Shown: positions 26,825-35,888, numbered from the stretch's first letter. The stretch is 64,000 bases of DNA from Ruegeria sp. Ofav3-42 (GCF_022347725.1 NZ_JAKRGB010000006.1:1-64000), one strand, 5' to 3'. The notes: a model not told the origin generated them from the letters alone. Numbers and translations are program-made.

Positions 26825-27949
26825 TCAGCGTTCTCCTGTGATGATGCGACGGATGTAGGTGTTCAGGATTACGGCGCCCAGCAGGATCACACCCAGGAAC
26901 ACCCGGAACAGAGAGCTTTCGACGCCCGCAAAGAACAGCCCCTGCTGCACCACGCCAAAGATCAGCGCCCCAAGGGCCGCGCCCAGAACCGAGCCGTAAC
27001 CGCCGGTCAACAGCGCGCCACCGATCACCACAGCGATGATGGCCTCAAATTCCTTCAGCAAACCGCGATCCGCACCGGCAGAGCCGAATTCCATTACCTG
27101 ACAGGTGGCGAAAACCGTTGCGCAGAAGGCAGTGAACATGAACATCAGAATCTTGACCCTGTTCACCGGTACACCCGAGTTTCGGGCCGCCTCAGCGTCA
27201 CCGCCCGAGGCAAAAATCCAGTTGCCAAACTTGGTTTTTGTCAGCAACACGTGGCCAAAGATAATGATCCCCAGAGCCCAGATCAGCAGCATGGGAATGC
27301 CGTCAACCACTGGCTGGCCCTCGCGCGTGCCGCGTTCGAAGGTTTCGATCAGGCCGTTGTCGCCGAGCCAGACGAAAAAGCCCTGCCCGACTTTGCCGCC
27401 GAATACCGATGCCAGCCAGTCGCCCTCGGCCACGTCACGGATGCCGCCAATAATTGTTTTCCGCTCAATGGTCTGAGGCAGGTAGATCGTAAAGCCGCGC
27501 AGGATGAACAGGAAGGCCAGCGTTACGATAAAGCTGGGCAGGCCAGTGCGCACGACGATAAAGCCGTTGACCGCCCCGATCGAGACACAAAGCGCAAACG
27601 TCACAATGATAGCCATCCAGACCGGCCAACTGAGCGTGACCGAAAAGATTGCGATCATCATGCCTGCAAAGCCGATCATCGAACCAACGGACAAATCAAA
27701 TTCACCCGCGATCATCAGCAAACAGGCACCAACGGCAATGATCATGAACTGCGCAGAAACTACGGACCAGTTCATCACGCCCTGAGCGGTGAACATGCCA
27801 CTGTCAAAGGCAAACAGCAGGAAAAACGTGAATACTGCCACCGTTCCGACCATGCCACCCAGTTCCGGGCGGATAAGGGCTCGGCGCAGGGGTGAGATCT
27901 CTTTGATCCGCTCGTCACCGCCACTTGCGGTTTGCGCTGACTCAGCCAT
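26825..27949 (-). CDS. Sugar ABC transporter permease (FrcC/RbsC family)
   Basis: 374 residues with 9-10 hydrophobic segments, beginning after a 45-residue cytoplasmic N-terminus. The family motifs GEFDLSVGSMIGFAGM, NGFIVVRTGLPSFIVTL, ARNSGVPVNRVKILMF and FEAIIAVVIGGALLTGGYGSVLGA are present. AAGGAGG lies 6 bases before ATG 27949. Second gene of the transporter-catabolism operon. Confidence 0.92.
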   Translation of the reverse strand: MAESAQTASGGDERIKEISPLRRALIRPELGGMVGTVAVFTFFLLFAFDSGMFTAQGVMNWSVVSAQFMIIAVGACLLMIAGEFDLSVGSMIGFAGMMIAIFSVTLSWPVWMAIIVTFALCVSIGAVNGFIVVRTGLPSFIVTLAFLFILRGFTIYLPQTIERKTIIGGIRDVAEGDWLASVFGGKVGQGFFVWLGDNGLIETFERGTREGQPVVDGIPMLLIWALGIIIFGHVLLTKTKFGNWIFASGGDAEAARNSGVPVNRVKILMFMFTAFCATVFATCQVMEFGSAGADRGLLKEFEAIIAVVIGGALLTGGYGSVLGAALGALIFGVVQQGLFFAGVESSLFRVFLGVILLGAVILNTYIRRIITGER

Positions 27950-27991
27950 TGTTGCCTCCTTCGCGCGTCATTCTGAATGCTTAAATCAGGG

Positions 27992-28020
27992 GGTGCGGAC
28001 ACATGTCCGGCGTCCGCACC
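27992..28020 (-). other. Intercistronic hairpin between binding-protein and permease genes
   Basis: A perfect 9-bp stem (GGTGCGGAC / GTCCGCACC) with an 11-base loop lies 11 bases after the binding-protein stop and 43 before the permease start. No U-run follows on the minus strand. Such hairpins typically protect the upstream message and let the binding protein be made in excess. Confidence 0.65.
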
Positions 28021-28030
28021 GTTATGAAGA

Positions 28031-28972
28031 TCAGCGGTATTCGCCCGCGAATTCTTCGATCTTTTCCAACCCGTCTGCGGTCACAAAACCGGGGCCCGAG
28101 TTGATGTTGTTGCCCGGCAGAACGCCATAACGGTGGTAGTTGGTCATCACGACGACCGGCAGGTAGGCCTGCAGGAAGGGCTGCTGGTCGATGCCCCACT
28201 GGATCACGCCGCTTTTGATGCCTTTGACGATTTCACCACCCAGGTCGAAGGTGCCAAAGTAGATGTCACCGGCCATGCCGTTTTCTTCCAGCGCCAGAAT
28301 GGTCGGGTCGGCCGAGGTCGGGCCAAGCGTCAGAACAGCGTCTGTTTCAGGGTTGGCTGACAGGTAGGCCAGAACACGGTTCTTGATCTCGGCCGGGTCC
28401 TGACCTGCGTCGATCATCTGTTCACCGAGCTCAACACCCAGACCATCGGCAAAGCCCTGGCAGCGCTCCTGACTGGATGGCTGCACGATGTAGTGGTTCA
28501 CGCACAAAAATGACCCGATGCCGTCATCCTTCGCGCGCTGACCTGCGGCAAAACCGGCGTCATATTCCGGCTGTCCCACATACATCAGCGCACCAACTTC
28601 ACGCGCCTTTTCGGGTGTGCCAGTGTTCATGATGATGACGTCGATACCAGAATCCACGGCCGCCTTGATCGGGCCTTCCAGAATGTCCGGGTCGGCTAAC
28701 GTTGTGATGATGCCGTTTGGCCCTGAAGCTGCAGCCTGATCAATGATCCGGGCCATGTCGGCAAGGTCACCGGTGGGCGGGTTGCGGTACTCGACCTCAA
28801 CGCCCATTTGGTCGCCCGCCAATGCGATGCCGTTTTTGATGGTGTTCCACCAACTGTCGCTGTCCGGGGCATGACTGATCAAAATATACTTCTCGCCCTC
28901 CGCTGCAGCGCCAGTGGCACCGGCGATTGCGACGGCGCTGGCCATCAGAACCCCTTTTACGAACGTTTTCAT
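28031..28972 (-). CDS. Sugar ABC transporter substrate-binding protein, probable inositol receptor
   Basis: Periplasmic type-I binding protein of the ribose/fructose/inositol group, 313 residues. Signal peptide MKTFVKGVLMASAVAIAGATGAAA, then KYILISHAPDSDSWWNTIKNG and the LADMARIIDQAAASGPNGIITTLADPD block. Of two in-frame ATGs I choose 28972, since GGGAGG lies 7 bases before it; the ATG at 28978 is only 1 base from it. First gene of the long minus-strand operon reaching iolB; an operator copy sits 129 bases upstream at 29101-29116. Confidence 0.9.
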   Translation of the reverse strand: MKTFVKGVLMASAVAIAGATGAAAEGEKYILISHAPDSDSWWNTIKNGIALAGDQMGVEVEYRNPPTGDLADMARIIDQAAASGPNGIITTLADPDILEGPIKAAVDSGIDVIIMNTGTPEKAREVGALMYVGQPEYDAGFAAGQRAKDDGIGSFLCVNHYIVQPSSQERCQGFADGLGVELGEQMIDAGQDPAEIKNRVLAYLSANPETDAVLTLGPTSADPTILALEENGMAGDIYFGTFDLGGEIVKGIKSGVIQWGIDQQPFLQAYLPVVVMTNYHRYGVLPGNNINSGPGFVTADGLEKIEEFAGEYR

Positions 28973-29095
28973 TTCCATTCCTCCCAATAGAACTGTCAAT
29001 CGTATTGTCTGGGCTTCAGCCCCAGTCATTCGGCACTGGCCGAATCTCCTCTGCCCCAAGTTGACCGGGGCTATCTTCAGTTTCCGGATATCCGA

Positions 29096-30109
29096 TCATT
29101 TTGCAACCGGTTTCAAAACTTCATCCAAAAGGACCGGTCTTCCGGATTGCGCTGAGCGGGTCGCAGCCTCGGCCATCGCCAGCGCTGCGACGCCGTCCTC
29201 CAGAGTGACCGGCATGTCTGAACCGGCCTCGACGGCGTCAACGAATGCGCTCCATTCCGCCCGATAGGCATTCATGTAGCGCTCCAGGAAGAAGTAGGTC
29301 GGCTTGGCGCCAACGACACCATCGGCCGTGGACTTAACGACCGAGTTTTCCAGAATGTTTTGCGCCTGAAGCAATCCCTCTGACCCCAACAGTTCAACGC
29401 GCTGATCATATCCATAAACTGCCCGTCGAGAGTTCTTGATGACTGCGATCCGCCCATCCGAATAAGTCATTGTAACAACGGCCGTATCGACGTCTCCAGC
29501 TTGGCCAATCTCAGGGTCGATAACCGAGGTCCCAACAGCCGAAACCGCTATGGGTAACTGCCCCAAGAGATAGTTCGCCATATCAAAGTCATGGATCATC
29601 ATATCCCTGAACAACCCGCCCGAGACCTTGACGTAGCTGACAGAAGGCGGCGCGGGGTCAAACGACGTGATCGAGAGCAGCTCGGCCTTGCCGATCTCAT
29701 TGGCATCAAAGGATGCTTTCATCGCTGCAAAGTTCGGGTCGAACCGGCGATTGAACCCGACCATGACCGGCTGGCCCGTGTCCGATGCGATCTGCTGACA
29801 AGCGATGGCCCGTTCAAGGTCCAGATCGACAGGCTTCTCGCACAGCACCGCCTTTCCGGCCCGAGTCGCGGCCTCGATTAGGTCAGAATGTGTGTCCGTG
29901 GGTGTGGCGATCAGAACCGCATCAATCGAGGAATCGGCTATAATGTCTTCGGAACTGCGCGTTTCGGCCTGATATTCACCTGCCAGGCTTTCCGCAGCCT
30001 CTGAAACGGCATCCGAAACCGCAGCCAGTTGGCTTTTGGAGTGCTCTGAAATGGCCCGCGCATGCACGCGACCGATACGTCCGGCCCCCAGTAGTCCAAT
30101 CTTGAGCAT
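29096..30109 (-). CDS. iolG: Inositol 2-dehydrogenase IolG (Gfo/Idh/MocA family)
   Basis: 337 residues. KIGLLGAGRIGRVHARAI (Rossmann), VLCEKPVDLDLERA (catalytic Lys), VMVGFNRRFDPNF, SGGLFRDMMIHDFDMANYLLG with the Asp/His pair typical of myo-inositol dehydrogenase. Of the three family members here this one matches IolG best by motif. It oxidises myo-inositol to 2-keto-myo-inositol with NAD. ATG 30109 follows GGAGAAGCCGT. Operator copy 4 lies 45 bases upstream. Confidence 0.82.
   Translation of the reverse strand: MLKIGLLGAGRIGRVHARAISEHSKSQLAAVSDAVSEAAESLAGEYQAETRSSEDIIADSSIDAVLIATPTDTHSDLIEAATRAGKAVLCEKPVDLDLERAIACQQIASDTGQPVMVGFNRRFDPNFAAMKASFDANEIGKAELLSITSFDPAPPSVSYVKVSGGLFRDMMIHDFDMANYLLGQLPIAVSAVGTSVIDPEIGQAGDVDTAVVTMTYSDGRIAVIKNSRRAVYGYDQRVELLGSEGLLQAQNILENSVVKSTADGVVGAKPTYFFLERYMNAYRAEWSAFVDAVEAGSDMPVTLEDGVAALAMAEAATRSAQSGRPVLLDEVLKPVAK
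29101..29116. promoter_or_regulatory. LacI-type operator, copy 3
   Basis: TTGCAACCGGTTTCAA, one mismatch from the perfect palindrome. It lies inside the last codons of iolG and 129 bases before the binding-protein start, so it most likely controls the transporter-iolDE-phyH-iolB operon. Confidence 0.75.
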
Positions 30110-30153
30110 ACGGCTTCTCCGAATCCATTCTCTGCCGCGCAGAATGTTTCGCT

Positions 30154-30169
30154 TTGCAACCGGTTGCAA
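30154..30169. promoter_or_regulatory. LacI-type operator, copy 4
   Basis: TTGCAACCGGTTGCAA, a perfect palindrome 45 bases upstream of the iolG start, in position to block its promoter. Confidence 0.87.
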
Positions 30170-30302
30170 GAATTATTTCACCAAGATGGAAAATTAGCGA
30201 GTCATCGCCCCGACTACCTCGGGATTTCAAACGCGCATCTGCGCACCTGATATGGGCCTTTGCCCAAACAAAAGCTAAGGAATGCGTGAATTTTTTAGAT
30301 CA

Positions 30303-30379
30303 TGGCGATCCCGGAAGGACTCGAACCCTCAACCTGCTGATTAGAAGTCAGCTGCTCTATCCAGTTGAGCTACGGGACC
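30303..30379 (-). tRNA. tRNA-Arg (anticodon TCT)
   Basis: A 77-base cloverleaf on the minus strand. Acceptor GGTCCCG / CGGGATC with one G-T pair, D arm TAGCTCAACTGGATAGAGC, anticodon loop CTTCTAA (TCT) on a CTGA/TCAG stem, T arm GGGTTCGAGTCCT, discriminator G and encoded CCA. It marks the right border of the inositol locus. Confidence 0.96.
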
Positions 30380-30400
30380 GCTGTGCCCTTCTTGCGGTTT

Positions 30401-30877
30401 TTATTCCCGGGGTTCAAGAGCCAAGCGCATGAAGGCGCTGTTCGGATCAGATTCATAGCCGAAAATGGGACCGCAATAGGAATAGCCCAGACGCTCATAG
30501 AGTTTGCGGGCGGCGGCGTATTCGGTCAGATGCGCGGCCCCCGTTTCCAGAACCAGGGCTGAAACCCCTTCGGCGCGTGCGACATCCGTCAGGTGATTCA
30601 TCATCACCTGCGCCAGCCCGCGCCCTCGGGCCCCAGACAGAATATGAACGGACTTCACCTCGGCCGTGCCATCGGGCAAAGCCTTCAACGCCCCGCACCC
30701 AATGGGTTGCCCACCTTCATACATGGCCCAGAACCGAATCCCGTCCCCGGCCAGTGCATCGGCATCCATGGTGTGATTGCTTTCCGCAGGTCCCGCCGTT
30801 TCGCTATGGGAAAAATGCGCCTCGACCACCGGACATAATTCATCCGCGGTCGGGTCGGCCTCACGGATTTCGATCAT
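30401..30877 (-). CDS. GNAT-family N-acetyltransferase
   Basis: 158 residues with the GNAT core: VKSVHILSGARGRGLAQVMMNHL carries the acetyl-CoA loop (R-G-x-G-L/A) and AARKLYERLGYSYCGPI the C-terminal motif. The acceptor is unknown; small-molecule or protein N-termini are both possible. Its ATG directly follows the stop of the complex I subunit gene, so the two are likely cotranscribed. Confidence 0.85.
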   Translation of the reverse strand: MIEIREADPTADELCPVVEAHFSHSETAGPAESNHTMDADALAGDGIRFWAMYEGGQPIGCGALKALPDGTAEVKSVHILSGARGRGLAQVMMNHLTDVARAEGVSALVLETGAAHLTEYAAARKLYERLGYSYCGPIFGYESDPNSAFMRLALEPRE

Positions 30878-31189
30878 TCAGTGGGTCCAGGGCGCGCGCC
30901 GATCGGTGGCAAAATTCTCGCCATAGCCGCGCGCGCGCAGATTAGGTTTGCGCTTGTGCGGCTCGCTGACCTGCGCGTCGATACCGTTGTCCTTGGCGTA
31001 ATCCAGCGCCTCTTCCTTGGTGTCGAACTTCAGGCGCACCTGGGTCTGCGTATCCGACGAAGACGTCCAGCCCATCAGCGGATCAACCTCACGCGCCGAT
31101 GCGGGTGCGTATTCCAGAACCCACTTGCGGGTCTTGGCCATCCCCGAAGTCATCGCATTCCTTGCAGGCTGGTAAATCCGTGCGCGCAT
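30878..31189 (-). CDS. NDUFS4-family complex I accessory subunit
   Basis: 103-residue homologue of the mitochondrial 18-kDa subunit NDUFS4, found in alphaproteobacterial NADH:quinone oxidoreductase. Family features are [65 protein letters not shown] and the C-terminal [20 protein letters not shown] precedes the ATG. The rest of the nuo operon is elsewhere, which is usual for this subunit. Confidence 0.9.
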   Translation of the reverse strand: MRARIYQPARNAMTSGMAKTRKWVLEYAPASAREVDPLMGWTSSSDTQTQVRLKFDTKEEALDYAKDNGIDAQVSEPHKRKPNLRARGYGENFATDRRAPWTH

Positions 31190-31344
31190 GTCGCCTCTCC
31201 GTACTCACTTGGCTGAGTATGTTTATGCGTCAGAGCGCAGGCCGGGACAAGGTGGCAATTGTCGCGGCAGATCACGCACCTAATGCCAGAAACTGTCATC
31301 AGGGTCCTTTATAAACGGTGACACCCCATCAAGAGGACACCACC

Positions 31345-31824
31345 ATGATCCACCACGAAAGAACCTTGGAAATCGACGCGCGGCCCGAAGCCGTTTGGGC
31401 CATCCTCAGCCGGTTCATGCAGATCGACGAATTCGCGCCTCAGGTCACCTCGGTCGATGCATTGACCACCGGCGAAATCGGCGTTGGATCAAAACGGCGC
31501 TGCCACTTTGAAAACGGAACCTCGCTGGTCGAGGAAGTTACAGATTGGCAAGTCAACAAGGGCTATCGCGTGCGCCTGTCCGAGATGTCGGCCATGCCAC
31601 TGACCGAAGCGCATGCAGCAATCACCATCAAGCCGCAGGCCAACAGCCGCTCGCGCGTGATCTGGAGCATGGACTTCCAGATGAAGTACGGCCTCGTAGG
31701 CTGGCTGATGGGGCAAACGATTTTGAAGGCCATGATGGGCCGTGTTCTGGACGGCAACCTGAAAGCTCTTGCAGACAAGGCACAGGCAGATGAAATCCCC
31801 CACATGCAGTTTGCCTATTATTGA
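31345..31824 (+). CDS. SRPBCC (START/polyketide-cyclase-like) family protein
   Basis: 159 residues with the N-terminal strand [31 protein letters not shown] and C-terminal long helix of the Bet v1-like fold, which binds hydrophobic ligands. ATG 31345 is chosen because AAGAGGA (31331-31337) precedes it. Ligand and role unknown. It precedes uvrB on the same strand by 80 bases. Confidence 0.8.
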   Translation: MIHHERTLEIDARPEAVWAILSRFMQIDEFAPQVTSVDALTTGEIGVGSKRRCHFENGTSLVEEVTDWQVNKGYRVRLSEMSAMPLTEAHAAITIKPQANSRSRVIWSMDFQMKYGLVGWLMGQTILKAMMGRVLDGNLKALADKAQADEIPHMQFAYY

Positions 31825-31904
31825 AACTGAGTTTTCAGACCGGATCAGGCCTTGCAGCTGGACAAAATAAGAACAAATGTAAGGGCCTGATCCGGAGCCT
31901 GCCC

Positions 31905-34091
31905 ATGCCATACACCCATTCCGACAAGACCCAACTGACCGCCGAAGACGTCCGCGCCCGCCTGAAACTTGAGGGCGGCAAGCAGTTCGTCATGCATACC
32001 GAATTCGCGCCCGCAGGCGACCAACCAACAGCGATCACGGAACTGGCCGGTGGTGTGAACGATGGCGAGCGTGATCAGGTTCTGTTGGGTGCGACCGGCA
32101 CGGGGAAAACCTTCACCATGGCCAAGGTGATCGAGGAAACGCAGCGCCCTGCGATCATCCTCGCGCCGAACAAGACGCTGGCGGCGCAGCTTTATGGTGA
32201 GTTCAAAGGGTTCTTCCCTGAAAACTCGGTCGAATACTTCGTGTCCTACTACGACTATTACCAGCCCGAAGCCTATGTGGCGCGGTCGGACACCTATATT
32301 GAGAAAGAATCGCAGATCAACGAACAGATCGACCGGATGCGCCACTCGGCCACGCGTGCGCTGTTGGAGCGAGATGACGTGATCATCGTCGCTTCGGTGT
32401 CCTGCATTTACGGTATCGGGTCGGTCGAAACTTATGGCGCGATGACGCAGGACCTGAAGGTCGGCAACGAATACGATCAGCGGCAGGTAATGGCCGATCT
32501 GGTGGCCCAACAATACCGCCGCAACGATCAGGCGTTCCAGCGCGGCTCGTTCCGGGTGCGCGGCGATTCACTGGAGATCTGGCCCGCGCACCTTGAGGAT
32601 CGGGCATGGAAATTCTCGTTCTTCGGTGAGGAGTTGGAACAGATCACCGAATTTGACCCGCTGACCGGTGAGCGCGCAGCCACGATGGAACAGGTGCGCG
32701 TCTATGCAAATTCGCACTACGTAACGCCGAAACCCACAATGCATCAGGCGATCATCGGCATAAAAAAGGAACTGCGCATCCGGCTTGACCAACTGGTCGG
32801 CGAAGGCAAACTGCTGGAAGCTCAGCGTCTGGAACAGCGCACCAACTTCGATCTGGAAATGCTCGAGGCCACCGGCGTCTGTAACGGGATCGAGAACTAC
32901 TCACGCTATCTGACCGGCCGCGCACCGGGCGAGCCGCCCCCGACCCTGTTCGAATTCATCCCCGACAACGCCATCGTCTTTGCCGATGAATCCCACGTCA
33001 GCGTGCCACAGATCGGCGGCATGTACCGAGGCGACTATCGGCGCAAGTTCACGCTGGCCGAACACGGGTTCCGCCTGCCGTCCTGCATGGACAACCGCCC
33101 CCTGAAGTTCGAGGAATGGGACGCCATGCGCCCGCAATCGGTATTTGTCTCGGCCACGCCCGCGAAGTGGGAGATCGAACAGACCGGCGGCGTCTTCACC
33201 GAACAGGTGATCCGCCCCACCGGCCTATTGGACCCCGAAGTCGAAATCCGCCCCGTATCCATGCAGGTGGACGACCTGCTGGACGAGGTGCGCAAGGTCG
33301 CAGCCGATGGATATCGCACGCTGGTCACGACGCTGACCAAACGCATGGCCGAAGATCTGACCGAATACCTGCACGAACAGGGCATCAAGGTCCGCTACAT
33401 GCACTCGGACATCGACACGTTGGAACGCATCGAAATCCTGCGCGATCTGCGTCTGGGGGCCTTCGATGTGCTGGTCGGCATCAACCTGCTGCGCGAAGGG
33501 CTCGACATCCCCGAATGCGGGCTGGTCGCTATTCTTGACGCGGATAAAGAGGGCTTCCTGCGATCAGAAACCTCGCTGATCCAGACCATCGGTCGCGCCG
33601 CGCGAAACGCCGATGGCCGGGTGATCATGTATGCCGACAAAATCACCGGCTCGATGGAGCGCGCCCTGAACGAAACCAATCGCCGCCGCTCCAGACAGAT
33701 CGCCTATAACGAGGAACACGGCATCACACCTGAGACGGTGAAGAAGAATGTCGAGGACGTTCTGGCCGGTCTCTACGAAGGCGACGTCGACATGAATCGC
33801 GTCACCGCCACCATCGACAAACCGATGCACGGTGCCAACCTCGAGGCCCATCTGGACGGGCTGCGCGATCAGATGCGCAAAGCCGCCGAGAACCTGGAAT
33901 TCGAAGAAGCCGCTAATATCCGGGATGAGATCAAACGTCTGGAAGCGGTCGATCTGGCCGTCGCCGACGACCCCATGGCGCGCCAATGGGCGGTCGAGAA
34001 AGCCTCGGAGGATGCAGTGAAATCGCGTGGACGTTCAACTGCTGGACGGCCGGGGCAGCGGGGTGGGAATGTGAAGAGAAGGAAGAGGTGA
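31905..34091 (+). CDS. uvrB: Excinuclease ABC subunit B
   Basis: 728-residue nucleotide-excision-repair helicase-like damage verifier. Walker [16 protein letters not shown], beta-hairpin region [21 protein letters not shown], helicase motifs including [45 protein letters not shown] and QTIGRAARN, then the C-terminal UVR domain ([28 protein letters not shown]) that contacts UvrC. ATG 31905 (MPYTHSDK) is preceded by GGAG. The gene following it starts at the base after its TGA. No convincing alphaproteobacterial SOS box (GTTC/GAAC repeats) is visible. Confidence 0.97.
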   Translation: MPYTHSDKTQLTAEDVRARLKLEGGKQFVMHTEFAPAGDQPTAITELAGGVNDGERDQVLLGATGTGKTFTMAKVIEETQRPAIILAPNKTLAAQLYGEFKGFFPENSVEYFVSYYDYYQPEAYVARSDTYIEKESQINEQIDRMRHSATRALLERDDVIIVASVSCIYGIGSVETYGAMTQDLKVGNEYDQRQVMADLVAQQYRRNDQAFQRGSFRVRGDSLEIWPAHLEDRAWKFSFFGEELEQITEFDPLTGERAATMEQVRVYANSHYVTPKPTMHQAIIGIKKELRIRLDQLVGEGKLLEAQRLEQRTNFDLEMLEATGVCNGIENYSRYLTGRAPGEPPPTLFEFIPDNAIVFADESHVSVPQIGGMYRGDYRRKFTLAEHGFRLPSCMDNRPLKFEEWDAMRPQSVFVSATPAKWEIEQTGGVFTEQVIRPTGLLDPEVEIRPVSMQVDDLLDEVRKVAADGYRTLVTTLTKRMAEDLTEYLHEQGIKVRYMHSDIDTLERIEILRDLRLGAFDVLVGINLLREGLDIPECGLVAILDADKEGFLRSETSLIQTIGRAARNADGRVIMYADKITGSMERALNETNRRRSRQIAYNEEHGITPETVKKNVEDVLAGLYEGDVDMNRVTATIDKPMHGANLEAHLDGLRDQMRKAAENLEFEEAANIRDEIKRLEAVDLAVADDPMARQWAVEKASEDAVKSRGRSTAGRPGQRGGNVKRRKR

Positions 34092-34580
34092 ATGACAACT
34101 ATGAGTGATCTCGCTCAGCAGAATGCGCTGATAGGATTTTCATTCAATACGTTGACGCAAGCAAATGCTCTCCGAAGAGTGAGACAAAGGCTTTCCGAGT
34201 TAAGTCAAAACTGGCCGGAAGAAATTCAAGACGTCGATTTGTACGAATACTATGATTTGTTCTGGCTATGGGTTTTAGGCGCTTATGAAGTTTTAAGAAC
34301 AATGGATCAGCATGCAAATTGCTTCTCAGAGGAAAAGCAAACAGAAATTAAAGAATTGAAGAAGAGGCTGGCCAGAATTCGGATACCTTTTGCGAAGCAA
34401 GAGCTTCGCGGGCGAGGCGGACCAATTGAAAATGAAAACTCATTCAATGACATTTCGAATGGCCTACGCTTTGAAATTGAGGGGCAGCGAATTGAGAGTG
34501 CCGCACTCCTAGACGAAGTCATTGCATTTCTTGGTTCGTTCACTGCAAAGGATATCCATTCATCGATTCCAACTCGTTAG
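34092..34580 (+). CDS. Unknown AT-rich accessory gene coupled to uvrB
   Basis: 162 residues, no recognised family. Mostly helical and charged, with an aromatic stretch (YEYYDLFWLWVLGAYEVLRTMDQH) in the middle, no signal peptide and no clear membrane helix. The ATG immediately follows the uvrB TGA, and AAGAGG inside the uvrB end serves as ribosome site. By eye the gene is much richer in A+T than uvrB, which suggests recent transfer. It could be a stand-alone accessory or defence-related gene using the uvrB transcript, but nothing in the sequence proves a role. Confidence 0.7.
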   Translation: MTTMSDLAQQNALIGFSFNTLTQANALRRVRQRLSELSQNWPEEIQDVDLYEYYDLFWLWVLGAYEVLRTMDQHANCFSEEKQTEIKELKKRLARIRIPFAKQELRGRGGPIENENSFNDISNGLRFEIEGQRIESAALLDEVIAFLGSFTAKDIHSSIPTR

Positions 34581-34680
34581 ATTTGCGCTGTCATGGTCCG
34601 TAGCACCTTATTGTCATTTGTTTGAATTATCGGTGTGAGGCCTAAAGACCCACACACCACTCTTGCAGCCCAGCTGCTCT

Positions 34681-34868
34681 CTGCTCCACGTTTGAAATCA
34701 CAAGTTGTGATTCCAAACGGTTGCCATGACGAACCCAACCCCCTTGCTCCGAACCCATGAAATCCAAAGCGTCACTCACAGGGTGCGTGGCACCCGCGTG
34801 GTGCTGGCCGAGGAATTGCCGCGGCTCTCAGGGAAATCCGTCAACGCTTTCGTTGACGCTGTTTCGTG
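34681..34868 (+). repeat. Direct repeat copy A (ORF6N leader and 5' coding part)
   Basis: This segment aligns base for base with 35701-35888 at a constant offset of 1020. Identity is high over the leader and through the GTGCTGGCCGAGGA segment, then falls. Copy A includes a palindrome and a truncated reading frame. Confidence 0.85.
34689..34719. promoter_or_regulatory. Palindrome upstream of the ORF6N fragment
   Basis: 14-bp arms CGTTTGAAATCACA and TGTGATTCCAAACG with 3 central bases and one mismatch between the arms. It ends 6 bases before the ATG of the fragment, where a ribosome site should be. It could be a repressor site or an RNA hairpin. Confidence 0.65.
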
Positions 34869-34890
34869 CTACACCAGCCTGAATAGATGA
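34726..34890 (+). pseudogene. Truncated ORF6N-domain gene (54 codons)
   Basis: The frame begins MTNPTPLLRTHEIQS and matches residues 1-49 of the intact protein at 35746 (shared THE.QS, HRVRG.RVVLAE.L, GKSV.AF). It then diverges and stops at TGA 34888-34890, so the rest of the ORF6N domain and the C-terminal part are absent. It is too short to be a working ORF6N protein and is best read as a decayed duplicate; expression of a short peptide is not excluded. Confidence 0.75.
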
Positions 34891-34940
34891 GGCAGATAAC
34901 AACGCTTGCCCAAGCCCCATTGGCAGCTAAGTAACCGATC

Positions 34941-35369
34941 ATGCGCGGCGTTCTGTTATCTCTGATCCTGGCCACATCGGCCACTGCCTGGGAGGCAACG
35001 GTCGGTTCTGTCTGCACCCTTTCGCATGACACTGAGACCGCAGAGATCTTCCTGACCTACGACCCCGCTCAGCCACTTTACACGCTAACCGTTTCCCGCA
35101 AGACCGAAGCTTGGACGCAGACCCCGTGGTTCGCCATGCGGTTTGACGGCCCGAACCCCGTCGAAATCGCCACGCCGCGCCATGTGTTGTCCGCCAACGC
35201 CGCGTCGCTTACGGTTACAGATACGGGTTTCGGCAATGTTCTGAATGGCTTGGAGTACAATCAGACCGCTTATGCTTTTACGCAGGATAGTCTGACCGAA
35301 TTTTCCTTGGACGGCGCCGCACCTCATGTTCGCATCTTTCGCGAGTGTGCCGGAGCGCATTTGTCCTGA
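34941..35369 (+). CDS. Small secreted protein of unknown function
   Basis: 142 residues with a signal peptide (MRGVLLSLILATSATAWEA). The mature part is beta-rich with two cysteines (VCTLSHD near the start, RECAGAHLS at the end) that may pair in the periplasm. I do not recognise the family. It is GC-rich like the chromosome, but it lies between the two ORF6N repeat copies. Confidence 0.7.
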   Translation: MRGVLLSLILATSATAWEATVGSVCTLSHDTETAEIFLTYDPAQPLYTLTVSRKTEAWTQTPWFAMRFDGPNPVEIATPRHVLSANAASLTVTDTGFGNVLNGLEYNQTAYAFTQDSLTEFSLDGAAPHVRIFRECAGAHLS

Positions 35370-35745
35370 ACCGACTCTTTGAAATCGCCACGTTCAAATA
35401 ATCGGAAAATCAAACGAATTCAGCTGGGTGCCTGGCTCTGGCGGGCGATGGCTCGCTTTGGGCTGACTGTCGTTGGCTTTTGCTTGCTGTTGCTGGCGCG
35501 AGGCTGGCTTTTGCGTGCTGTGGCTTACGATGGCTTGCTGCAGCTTGGTACCTGTGAATTCGTTATGGATTGGATATAAGAACCGCCAACCCAATGTCAA
35601 TAAAAAAGCCAATAAAAACATATAGTTGATAGATTTAGTCGGGATTTTCGACGCTCGCCAACCTCTTCGATCACACTTCAAACTTGCAGCCTAGCGCGCG
35701 CTGCTCCACGTTTGAAATCACAGTCTGTGATTCCAAACGGTTACA
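35370..35745. other. Intergenic stretch with a G/T-rich low-complexity tract
   Basis: Positions ~35430-35560 on the plus strand are rich in G and T, with many irregular TGGCTT, TTGCTG and GCTTGC words; A is scarce. Short open frames exist on both strands, one with a hydrophobic run, but neither has a ribosome site or a family resemblance. The tract is followed by an AT-rich segment and then by repeat copy B. Confidence 0.5.
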
Positions 35746-35888
35746 ATGCCAAACGCCAAGAACCTGCCCAGCACGCATGAAGTCCAGAGCGCCATCCACA
35801 GGGTGCGCGGTGTCCGCGTGGTGCTGGCCGAGGATCTGGCGCAGTTTTATGGGAAGTCCGTCAGCGCCTTCAATCAGGCCGTGTCACG
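35701..35888 (+). repeat. Direct repeat copy B (ORF6N leader and 5' coding part)
   Basis: Second copy of the segment at 34681-34868, offset exactly 1020 bases. It carries the leader palindrome and the first ~48 codons of the intact ORF6N gene. Confidence 0.85.
35709..35739. promoter_or_regulatory. Palindrome upstream of the intact ORF6N gene
   Basis: The same 14-bp arms as at 34689-34719, with GTC in place of AGT at the centre. The palindromic arms are fully conserved while the central bases differ. It ends 6 bases before the ATG at 35746. Confidence 0.7.

Noticed and set aside
31871..31885. Possible LexA/SOS box upstream of uvrB (GAAC followed by AAATGTA)
   Set aside because: The alphaproteobacterial box needs a second GAAC after 7 bases; here the bases are AGGG.
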